Shown: positions 42,068 to 50,900 of the stretch, in pieces
Layout of the letters: each line of letters opens with the position of its first letter
How positions within the stretch are numbered: position 1 is the first letter of the stretch
From: an uncultured Bacteroidales bacterium
GTDB lineage: Bacteria; Bacteroidota; Bacteroidia; Bacteroidales; UBA932
Reading direction: 5' to 3'
DNA: 62,303 nt
NCBI GenBank assembly: GCA_900316675.1
Contig: ONDR01000012.1
Span: 1 to 62,303, forward strand
Notes under the pieces: generated by a model
Database searches by the model: none
Seen by the model: only the letters and a program-made list of their open reading frames with translations
Told to the model about the DNA's origin: nothing
Position numbers and translations under genes: made by a program

Positions 42068-43517
42068 AATCAACCTTTACGGGTTTGTATTTAGGAACCA
42101 GAACCTTCATTATACTCCAGGCAATCAGGTAAGCCAGACCGCAGAAGCAGAACATAATAAAGTATCCAGCAGGCTTGCCGTCAAAGCCAAGGAAGGTGAA
42201 TGCATCACCCTGGGTTTCGGCATAGGTAAAGAGTTTACCTGCGGCTTTCTGAATAATCATCGAACCGACTCCACCGGCCATTGCTCCTATACCGGTAATT
42301 GATGCAACCGTGCTCTTAGGGAACATATCGCCGATTGTAGAGAAAAGATTGGCACTCCATGCCTGATGTCCTGCACCGGCGATACCAATCAAAATGGCCG
42401 GCCACCATGGAGAAAACGCTCCAAGCGGCTGGGCGAACAGGGCAGCCAGAGGGAAGAAGGCAAACAGCAGCATAGCCAACATACGGCCGTTGTAGGGATG
42501 CATACCTTTCTTATCGACAAACAGTCTTGGCAGATAGCCGCCAAAAATGGAAATCACCGTCACAATGGCATACAAGGTAAAGATAAGTCCCTGACCCAGG
42601 CCGGAAGTAGCAGGTGCATCGAACTGATTACTGAAATAAGAAGGAGCCCAGAACAGGAAGAACCACCATACGCCGTCGGTGAAGAACTTACCGGTAATGA
42701 AGGCCCAGGTCTGCTTGAACTTGAAGCACTTGATAAAAGGAATAGCCTTTTCAGAAGCGACCGCAGCCTTGTCTGCGGCTTCTTCCGCATCGTCCTGATG
42801 TATGTATTCAAGTTCGGCCTCGTTTACTCGTTTGCTCTTTTCCGGTTTTTCGTACATAAACTGCCAGAAGAACATCCAAATGAAGCCCAGTCCACCGATA
42901 ATGATGAAGGCCCACTCCCAGCCAAGGCTTGCGGCCAGCGGAGGGATAAGCAGAGGTGCAGCCAATGCACCTACAGAGGCGCCTGCATTAAAGATGGATG
43001 TAGAGAAAGCCCTGTCCTTCTTGGGGAAGTATTCAGCCGTTGTCTTGATTGCCGCAGGGAAGTTTCCAGCCTCTCCCAGTGCCAGGATTCCGCGGCATAG
43101 CAAGAACAGGTAGACTGATGTCGTCGATATTGCCAAGGCAACGTTGGAACCAGCTTCTACGGCCCTCAGGGCAGCCACGGAGTCAACACCGCTAACAAAC
43201 CAACTTGTAGCAATGCCGCAACCGGCGTGAAGAACTGCACCGAAAGACCATACGCCAATGGAAATAAGATAGCCCTTCTTTGTACCCATCCAATCTACGA
43301 ACTTGCCCGCAAAAAGACAGGCGACTGCGTAGAAGATAGAAAACAGGGAGGTTATTGTACCATAGTCGTTATCGGTCCAGTGGAACTCCGGTTTGATGAA
43401 ATCTTCGTATGTCAGGGACAGAACCTGGCGATCCAGATAATTGACGGTTGTAGCAACAAAAAGCAGGCTGCAAATCCACCAGCGCCAGTTTGTCATCAAT
43501 TTCTTCTGTGTTGTCAT
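42066..43517 (-). CDS. MFS hexuronate permease (ExuT-like)
   Basis: This is a 483-residue major-facilitator permease with twelve membrane segments and a central hydrophilic loop of ~40 residues (EKPEKSKRVNEAELEYI onward). The N-terminal RWWICSLLFVATTVNYLDRQVLS motif is typical of the anion:cation symporter family that includes ExuT and GudP. It is the last gene of the operon behind uxaB, so its most likely substrate is galacturonate or a related uronate. It carries monomers across the inner membrane after SusCD-mediated oligomer uptake. Confidence 0.92.
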   Translation of the reverse strand: MTTQKKLMTNWRWWICSLLFVATTVNYLDRQVLSLTYEDFIKPEFHWTDNDYGTITSLFSIFYAVACLFAGKFVDWMGTKKGYLISIGVWSFGAVLHAGCGIATSWFVSGVDSVAALRAVEAGSNVALAISTTSVYLFLLCRGILALGEAGNFPAAIKTTAEYFPKKDRAFSTSIFNAGASVGALAAPLLIPPLAASLGWEWAFIIIGGLGFIWMFFWQFMYEKPEKSKRVNEAELEYIHQDDAEEAADKAAVASEKAIPFIKCFKFKQTWAFITGKFFTDGVWWFFLFWAPSYFSNQFDAPATSGLGQGLIFTLYAIVTVISIFGGYLPRLFVDKKGMHPYNGRMLAMLLFAFFPLAALFAQPLGAFSPWWPAILIGIAGAGHQAWSANLFSTIGDMFPKSTVASITGIGAMAGGVGSMIIQKAAGKLFTYAETQGDAFTFLGFDGKPAGYFIMFCFCGLAYLIAWSIMKVLVPKYKPVKVD

Positions 43518-43521
43518 AGCC

Positions 43522-44961
43522 TTAGATTATTGATTTAACTGCTTCGCGCATGCCTTTTTCCTGTATAAGTGCAAGATCGGCGGCAAGGAGTTCTGTAAGT
43601 CCGGGGATTGCGTTCAGGTCTTCACCCCAGATGAATTCGTCGGCAAGTACTCCCTTTGCAACTTTCTTTACATCACCGGTAGCCCAGAGATTCTTGAGAA
43701 GTTCCATGATCTTAGGGTCATCGTTGGGAACGATTTCGTCCTCTCCCCTCTTTCCGCCCTTGTAGTAGGTGCAGATGCCGGCAAGACCAAGCACAAGGCC
43801 CTTGGGCAGTTCGCCCTTGCGCTGCAAGTAAACCTTCAGGCCTGGAAGGTCACGAGTCTTGAATTTAGGGAAGGAATTCAGCATAATAGAAGTCACAAAG
43901 TGCTTCACAAAAGGATTGCTGAAGCGGTCCATGACATCGTTCGCAAACTTAACAAGCTCTGATTCAGGAAGATTGAGGGTAGGAAGAAGTTCCTCGAACA
44001 TTACCTTGTGGACGAACTTGCCTACCTCGGGATCCTCGCAGCATTCCTTTACTGTATTAAGACCGCTAAGATAGCCGACAGGCGACAGAACGGTGTGAGG
44101 GCCATTAAGCAAGGTAACCTTACGCTCGTGGTAAGGAGCCTCTGACGGCACAAACAGCACGTTCAGGCCAGCTTTGTCTGCCGGGAATTCCTTTGCCACT
44201 TCCTTGGGGGCCTCAATTACCCAGAGATGGAAGATTTCGGCCTTGTCAAGCAGATGGTCGTCATAACCCGCACGCTCGCAGAGCTCTGCGGCATTGTCGC
44301 GGGGATAACCGGGCACGATGCGGTCTACAAGTGTGCTGTAAACGCCGCAGCACTGCTCGAACCAAGCAGAGAATTCAGGGCCCAACTTCCAGAGATCAAT
44401 GTATAAGCGGATGCACTCCTTAAGATGCTTTCCGTTTTCGAAGATAAGCTCGCAGGGGAAGATGATAAGACCCTTGTCCTTTGCGCCCTTGAAGTGCTGC
44501 CAGCGGTGATACAGAAGCTGGGTCAATTTGCCAGGATAAGAAGAAGCCGGTCTGTCATCAAGTTTGCAGGCAGGGTCGAAGGCGATTCCGGCCTCTGTAG
44601 TATTTGAGATGACAAAACGAATTTCCGGCTGCTCTGCAAGAGCCAGATATGATGCGAAGTCAGAATAAGGATTGATGCCGCGTGAAATGACATCAATAAG
44701 ATCTACACTGTCTATAGGTTTACCTTCCAGGAGCCCCTGAAGGTTAAGATGATAGAGGCCATCCTGCTCGTTGAGCCACTCTACCATGCCTTTTTCTATA
44801 GGCTGGACAACAACTACGGAGCCGTCAAATGATGTCTTCTGGTTGGTCTTCCAGATAATCCAGTCAATGAAAGCACGCAGGAAGTTTCCCTCGCCAAACT
44901 GAATCACTTTTTCTGTGTAGCGCTTTGCCTGAGGAGCGCTGGTGCGATTTAATCTTTCCAT
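43522..44961 (-). CDS. uxaB: Tagaturonate reductase
   Basis: This is a 479-residue mannitol-dehydrogenase-family enzyme that reduces tagaturonate to altronate with NADH. The N-terminal VIQFGEGNFLRAFIDWI motif is the UxaB/UxuB nucleotide-binding signature. UxaB rather than UxuB is chosen because the neighbours are uxaA and uxaC. The segment KVTLLNGPHTVLSPVGYLSGL carries the family-typical catalytic region. It is 4 bases from the permease gene and 28 bases from uxaA. Confidence 0.94.
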   Translation of the reverse strand: MERLNRTSAPQAKRYTEKVIQFGEGNFLRAFIDWIIWKTNQKTSFDGSVVVVQPIEKGMVEWLNEQDGLYHLNLQGLLEGKPIDSVDLIDVISRGINPYSDFASYLALAEQPEIRFVISNTTEAGIAFDPACKLDDRPASSYPGKLTQLLYHRWQHFKGAKDKGLIIFPCELIFENGKHLKECIRLYIDLWKLGPEFSAWFEQCCGVYSTLVDRIVPGYPRDNAAELCERAGYDDHLLDKAEIFHLWVIEAPKEVAKEFPADKAGLNVLFVPSEAPYHERKVTLLNGPHTVLSPVGYLSGLNTVKECCEDPEVGKFVHKVMFEELLPTLNLPESELVKFANDVMDRFSNPFVKHFVTSIMLNSFPKFKTRDLPGLKVYLQRKGELPKGLVLGLAGICTYYKGGKRGEDEIVPNDDPKIMELLKNLWATGDVKKVAKGVLADEFIWGEDLNAIPGLTELLAADLALIQEKGMREAVKSII

Positions 44962-44989
44962 ATTAAGTAGTTTTTGTATTTCGTTATAG

Positions 44990-46465
44990 TTAAAGTGTTA
45001 CGCCTGATTTAAAGATTGCCACTTCCCTGTAGCCGCTGCGCTCCGTATTGACATTATCTCCCGATGCGACGGCCAGCACATAATCGATAAAACGCTGTGC
45101 CACCTCTTCCATAGGTTCTCCCTGCGCCAGCACACCGGCATTGAAATCAATCCAGTTGCTTTTTTTCTGCGCCAACGGAGTATTGGTGGATATCTTCATA
45201 GTGGGGACGAAACTGCCGAAGGGAGTGCCACGTCCGGTTGTAAAAAGCACAATCTGGCAGCCTGATGCCGCAAGGGCTGTCGAGGCTACAAGGTCATTGC
45301 CCGGGGCACTCAAAAGGTTAAGGCCTTTTACCTGAAGTCTTTCTCCATACTTCAGGACTCCGCGAACAATGCTTTTCCCACACTTCTGGGTACAGCCAAG
45401 ACTCTTTTCCTCCAGGGTGGAAATACCGCCAGCCTTGTTGCCGGGAGAAGGATTCTCATAAACAGGCATACCCTGTTTTATAAAGTATTCCTTGAAGTCG
45501 TTAATGAGGCTTACCGTTTTGTCAAAGGTGGCTTTATCCTGGCAGCGATTCATAAGTATGGTTTCTGCCCCGAACATTTCCGGGACTTCAGTAAGAACGG
45601 TGGTGCCCCCCTGGCCCACAATCCAGTCAGAGAAAACTCCAAGGAGAGGATTGGCGGTAATGCCTGACAGGCCGTCCGAGCCCCCGCACTTAAGGCCTAC
45701 GCGAAGCTCGCTTACAGGAATATCTTCACGCCTGTCTTTGCTTGCGGCGGCGTAGATTTCCCTTAGCTGCTGAAGGCCGAATTCAACTTCGTCGTCAACC
45801 TTCTGGGTCACGAACATCCTTACACGGTTTTCGTCAACAGGACCAACCAGCTCCCTGAAAGCATCAAGCTGGTTGTTTTCGCAGCCGAGACTCACTACGA
45901 GCACACCTCCTGCATTGGGATGATGTACCATGTCGGCCAAAATGTGTCGGGTGTTCTCGTGATCATCACCAAGCTGCGAACAGCCATAGTTGTGAGGGAA
46001 GGCCACCACGGCATCTACAGACTTGCGGTCAGGATTCTCTGCATTAAAGCGATCTACAATCTGCTGGCAGACTCCGTTTACGCAGCCGACGGTAGGAATC
46101 ACCCATATCTGATTGCGGATGCCAACCTGGCCGTCTGCCCTTCTATAGCCTTTGAAGGTCCTTTGACCGGCCGCTTTCTCTATCTCTACCAATTGGGGTT
46201 TGTAGCTGTATTCCAGCAAGCCTTCAAGATTGGTCTTGATGCAGTTATGATCCACCATGGAGCCGGCAGGAGCATCGGCGGTAAGATGGCCTATAGGGAA
46301 GCCATACTTTACCACATTCTCCCCTGCCCTTAGGTCTTTAAGCACTATTTTATGGCCTCTGGGCACATCAGAGACAAGCTTTACGCCATCTACAACATCT
46401 CCTTTCTGAAGATCCTGAAGAGCGACGGCTACGTTGTCGGCGGGGTTAATCTTAATGTACTTCAT
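44990..46465 (-). CDS. uxaA: Altronate dehydratase
   Basis: This is a 491-residue dehydratase that converts altronate to KDG. An N-terminal SAF-type domain (about 10-90, including MVDHNCIKTNLEG) precedes the large catalytic domain with LGCTQKCGKS and GLKCGGSDGLSG, which carry the metal-binding cysteines. The start is one base from the uxaC stop, so the two are tightly coupled. It closes the saturated galacturonate branch at KDG, the substrate of kdgK. Confidence 0.95.
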   Translation of the reverse strand: MKYIKINPADNVAVALQDLQKGDVVDGVKLVSDVPRGHKIVLKDLRAGENVVKYGFPIGHLTADAPAGSMVDHNCIKTNLEGLLEYSYKPQLVEIEKAAGQRTFKGYRRADGQVGIRNQIWVIPTVGCVNGVCQQIVDRFNAENPDRKSVDAVVAFPHNYGCSQLGDDHENTRHILADMVHHPNAGGVLVVSLGCENNQLDAFRELVGPVDENRVRMFVTQKVDDEVEFGLQQLREIYAAASKDRREDIPVSELRVGLKCGGSDGLSGITANPLLGVFSDWIVGQGGTTVLTEVPEMFGAETILMNRCQDKATFDKTVSLINDFKEYFIKQGMPVYENPSPGNKAGGISTLEEKSLGCTQKCGKSIVRGVLKYGERLQVKGLNLLSAPGNDLVASTALAASGCQIVLFTTGRGTPFGSFVPTMKISTNTPLAQKKSNWIDFNAGVLAQGEPMEEVAQRFIDYVLAVASGDNVNTERSGYREVAIFKSGVTL

Positions 46466-46466
46466 A

Positions 46467-47882
46467 CTAGAAGTTGAAATAATTCTTGGCGTTATTGTAG
46501 CAAATATCCTCTACCATCTGGCCGATGAATTCCATTTCAGAAGCGGGCAATTTGCCGCACTCTACATCCTTACCGAAGACATCGCACAGGATGCGACGGA
46601 AGTACTCGTGGCGTGGATAGGATACGAAGCTGCGGCTGTCGGTGAGCATACCCACGAAGCGGGAGATGAGGCCAAGGTTACTCAGAGAGTCCATCTGGCG
46701 GCGCATTCCCACTTCCTGATCCAGGAACCACCAACCGCTGCCAAACTGCATCTTGCCGGGCACGGTTCCGTCATTGAAGGTATAGGCCATAGTCATCATC
46801 ACCGCATTGTCCTTAGGATTGAGGCAGTAGAGGATGGTCTTGGCCAGTTTGCCCTCTTGGGTAAGACGGTCGAAGAAGCGATGACCGGCGGCGGCGATGT
46901 CAAGGTCGTGAATGGCGTCGTAACCGGTATCGGCCCCCACTTCTGCAAACATCTTGGTGTTGTTGTTGCGGATGGCACCGATGTGGAACTGCTGTGCCCA
47001 GCCTGCCTCGGCGTCCATGACGGCCTGGTCGTGCAGGAAAGCGCTGCGGAATTTCTCAAGTTCATCGGCCGTAGGAGCGATGCCAATGAGCACTTTCTTA
47101 AAGATGAGTTCAATCTCTACATCCTTGTAAGGAGCGCTGTAGAAGTTCTCCAAGCCGTGGTCAGAGAGTTTGCAGCCCATGGACGCAAAGAAGTCGTGAC
47201 GCTTCTGGAGAGCCTCACATAAGTCCGTGTAAGAATCAATCTCTATACCGGAGGCTTCTCCCAACTGCTTCAGATAGGCATTGTAGGTCTGGGAATTCTC
47301 TATGGCCATGGCACGGTCCGGGCGCCATGCGGGAATGACCTTCACACCGAAGGGGTGCTCCAGGATCATCTTGTGCCAGCGCAGGTCGTCGGCCGGATCG
47401 TCGGTAGTGCACACCACCTGAACGTTGAACTTTTTGATCAGCTCCTGACCGCGGAATTCCGGGGTTGCCAGTTTGGCGTTGCACTCTTCAAAGATTTCAC
47501 GCGCAGTGGCTGGGCAAAGGAGTTTGTCTATACCGAAGACACGGCTAAGCTCCATGTGCGTCCAATGGTAAAGGGGGTTCCTCATAGTATAAGGCACGGT
47601 CTCCGCCCATTTTTGGAAGGTTTCCCAGGCCGACTTGGTTCCACCGGTCAGATACTCTTCCGATACGCCGTTCGCACGCATGGCGCGCCACTTGTAATGG
47701 TCTCCGTAATGGCCGTCTACCAGCCATAACTGCGTGATATCACGGAACTGGATGTTCTCTGCAATCTGCTGTGGCACCAGGTGGCAGTGATAGTCGATGA
47801 TAGGCATATGCTCTGCGTGCTCATGATAAAGCTTTTTGGCAGTAGCAGTCTGCAGCATAAAGTCTTCGTTAATAAAACTCAT
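46467..47882 (-). CDS. uxaC: Uronate isomerase
   Basis: This amidohydrolase-superfamily isomerase converts galacturonate to tagaturonate (or glucuronate to fructuronate). I set the start at 47882 (MSFINEDFMLQT), the family N-terminus, giving 471 residues; an ATG at 47927 would add 15 unrelated residues. The metal/active-site motif IDYHCHL is present near residue 30, with later conserved TTDDPADDLRWH and GSGWWFLD. It is separated from the repeat-protein gene by 70 bases that hold a stable hairpin. Confidence 0.95.
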   Translation of the reverse strand: MSFINEDFMLQTATAKKLYHEHAEHMPIIDYHCHLVPQQIAENIQFRDITQLWLVDGHYGDHYKWRAMRANGVSEEYLTGGTKSAWETFQKWAETVPYTMRNPLYHWTHMELSRVFGIDKLLCPATAREIFEECNAKLATPEFRGQELIKKFNVQVVCTTDDPADDLRWHKMILEHPFGVKVIPAWRPDRAMAIENSQTYNAYLKQLGEASGIEIDSYTDLCEALQKRHDFFASMGCKLSDHGLENFYSAPYKDVEIELIFKKVLIGIAPTADELEKFRSAFLHDQAVMDAEAGWAQQFHIGAIRNNNTKMFAEVGADTGYDAIHDLDIAAAGHRFFDRLTQEGKLAKTILYCLNPKDNAVMMTMAYTFNDGTVPGKMQFGSGWWFLDQEVGMRRQMDSLSNLGLISRFVGMLTDSRSFVSYPRHEYFRRILCDVFGKDVECGKLPASEMEFIGQMVEDICYNNAKNYFNF

Positions 47883-47912
47883 GATATTTCTTTTTTTAGT
47901 TTTCTTGGAGAA

Positions 47913-47936
47913 GAGCCGGGGTATCACCCCCGACTC
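47913..47936 (-). other. Intercistronic hairpin before uxaC
   Basis: GAGCCGGGG (47913-47921) and CCCCGACTC (47928-47936) pair at eight of nine positions around a six-base loop. On the sense (minus) strand it is not followed by a T-run but by an A-rich leader into uxaC. It is therefore better explained as an RNA processing or stability element than as a terminator. Confidence 0.5.
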
Positions 47937-47952
47937 CCCTGTTTATAAGGAA

Positions 47953-50900
47953 TTACTTCTTGGGTGCATAATTAGGAGAAGCAGAATTCCATCTGGGATC
48001 ACCTACGTCAGCAGCCTTAAGGGCAGCATTGGTAAGTTTGAAGTTAAAGTCGGCAGAACCGACACAAGGATCCTCGGAGAGCAAACCGCCATTGTTGCCG
48101 GTAGCAACTTCCTGGCTTATTGCACCACCAAAGAAGTTCTCACCTACATTGAAGAACCAGTTGTTGTTCATTGCAGGTACGGTAGCACCGGTCTTGGCAA
48201 GCACTGAGGTGTCTCCGATATTCAGGAACAGGTTCCTTGCGACAACGTACTTAGAGGCGTCGTCGGCCAGTGAGCGTATCCACAGCAAACCATTTCCAGC
48301 ATTGACTGAGCAAGCGGCAAAGGTGTTATTGGTGATAGCTATGCTACCGGCGATGTTCTTGTCCAGACGACAGAAGTCACGGCCTCCGTTGTAGAATGTA
48401 TTCTGGGAGATGTTCACGACTTTATAGGTACCCTTGCGGATATCGATCATGCCCTGACCGGTACCAAAACCATGTACAAGGCACTTCCTGAAGTCCAGGA
48501 GATCCACATTGGAACCTTCACCGTTACCGTAGAAGAGGCTCTTGTTGTAGTCCTTGATGTCGCAGCCTACAATCTGGATCTTGGTTAGATCGGTAGCCTC
48601 TGCAATCTCGATTGCATTGCCCATAGCCTTGTCTGCGCCGTTGAAGATTATGTCCTCTGCAACGAATGAGGTGGTTCCAGCACCAAGTTTGAAGCCGCCG
48701 ATAATCTCTACCACACCCTTACCGATAAGTGAAACAGGTGCGATTAGGCTGACTACTCCGCCTTCAGCTGCATCGCGAAGGTCGTAAGTACCATGTCTCA
48801 GGCTAATGCTTGTCTTACCGGCATCAATTGCATTGATAAGCTCGGCAACTGAAGCTACGGTAATTTCAGGGCTTACCTTTCCGGCATTGGGATTCCATCT
48901 GGCTGCGCCCACGTTGGAAGACAGGCAAAGAGCGTCTACAAGAGTGTAGTCGTGATTCTCGGCATCCTTGACAGGATTATTGACAAGTATCACACCACCG
49001 TTCAGGGTAGCCTTCTCCTGATCGATAAGACCGGTCCAGAACTTCTCTGAAGTACAGTTGTAGAAGTAGTTGCTTGCAATCGCATCGGGAACGCTTACGC
49101 CTGATGACTTAGACAGCAGGTTGTTGGTACCGTTCTCGTTCAGGAACAGGTTGTTCTTGAATACGTAGGTCAAAGGAGTAGAACGGACATAAAGCACACC
49201 GTTGCCATTATTCAAAGTAACGCCATCGAAGGTGTTATTAACAATATTGACTGCACCTGTAACCTTATTTGCATCGGCACGGATAAAGTCACGGCCGCCT
49301 ACGATCGTACAGTTCTTAACGGTAACTACACCATATTCACCCTTGCGGATGTCGAAGGTGCCCTGGCCACCGCCGAGCTCCGACATATAGACGTCCTCGA
49401 ATACGACGGCATTGAATACAGATGCATCGGCATTGCCATAGAGTGCACTCTTACCAATCTTACTGATGTCGCAGTTACGGACGGTAAGGTTGTTCACTAT
49501 GGATGCATTTGCTACGCTGATGAAGTTGGCTGCGCCGTCACCTATGAATGAAAGGCCCTCGATGACGATGGTTCCAAGATTGCCCTCGGCAAGGCCGATC
49601 TGGCTTATCTTGACAAGAGCAACGCCGTTACCCTTGAGATGCATGCCCGCGGTAAGAGTAAGTTCAGAAGCTGAAAGGTCGTACTCACCTGCCTCCAATG
49701 TGATGTCGGTCTTGCCGGCCTCGATGGCAGCGATGAACTCTTCTGCATTCTTAACGGTGATGGAATTGCTGTCAGTAACAGTAGCAATGGAAGGATTCCA
49801 CTTGGCTGCACCGGCACCGATGCTCATGACAACGGCATTGGTAAGGGTGTAGTCACCATTGGCTTCATCCTTGAAAGGATCTGCACTTAGGAATACGCTT
49901 CCGCCCTCAGCAGCAAGCTCGGCATCAATACAACCGGTGTAGAACTTGTCGGCGATGTTGAACCATACGTTCTTCTTCATCTTGGGCTTCATAGCTGCCG
50001 CACGGCCGCTGACAGAGTTTGTGACGTTTGCTACGATATTATAGCTAACCTCATAAACTGAAGGAGTTGCACGTACGCAGAAGATACCGCCGGCATTGCC
50101 GCTTTCATTGAGATTGTCAAGGGTATTATACATAGCCTTGACACTGTTGATAGAGCAAGGAGCATCTATACGCAGGAAGTCTCGGCCGCCTGCAACAGTG
50201 CTCTGGGTAAGGGTGAAGGACTGATAATTACCGTTCCTAAGGTCGAATACGCCCTGGCCGGTACCCATGTCCTTAACCTCTATATTGTCGAATGTAATAT
50301 CACCGATTACAAACTTATCTGCAGTATTGGATGCATAAATCACTGACTTGCTGAAGCCGCTGATTACTGTATTCTTTACAGTTACCTCCTCTGCGGTAAC
50401 ACCGGCCTCATTATCAAGGTTCAGGAATACGTCACCACCATTGGCATCTACGGTCAGGTTGTCAAGAGAGAAGGTTCCAACTTCTGCGCCGCTGAGCTTG
50501 AATGAGCCCTTGACTACGGCACCTGTCTGGCCCTTGAGGGCAAGAGGGGCGGTAACGGTAAGAGCACCTTCAAGGTTGTAGTCGCCGGGAGCAAGGGTGA
50601 TAGCTGTCTTACCGGCTGCAATTGCAGCAAGCAGGCTTTCTACATCCTTAACGACAAGCTCACCTTCCTCGCCGCCACCGGCGGGAACTACTGCGAATGC
50701 AGCAACGCCTGCAGCAGATTCAGTATTGTAAATATCTGATGCACCGGGATTTGCATAAACCTCAACCTTGTACGCACCGGGATCGAGCATACCAGTAGTA
50801 GTGCCTCCGATTATGTACTGAGGCTCTTCTACGGTATTGGTCTTACCGTTGAATACAACAGAGTAGCTGGCTGCGTTGTCTACAGGCTCCCATGAGATAA

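Noticed and set aside
47883..47927. Earlier uxaC start
   Set aside because: The extra residues (MIPRLFSKKTKKRNI) come from the hairpin-bearing gap and are absent from the family N-terminus.
47913..47936. Intrinsic terminator ending the SusCD operon
   Set aside because: The sense strand lacks a T-run after the stem; it is kept only as an intercistronic hairpin.
48880..50665. CRISPR or short tandem DNA repeats inside the giant lipoprotein gene
   Set aside because: The similarity is at the protein level in modules of about 900 bases; no short direct DNA repeats with regular spacers were seen.
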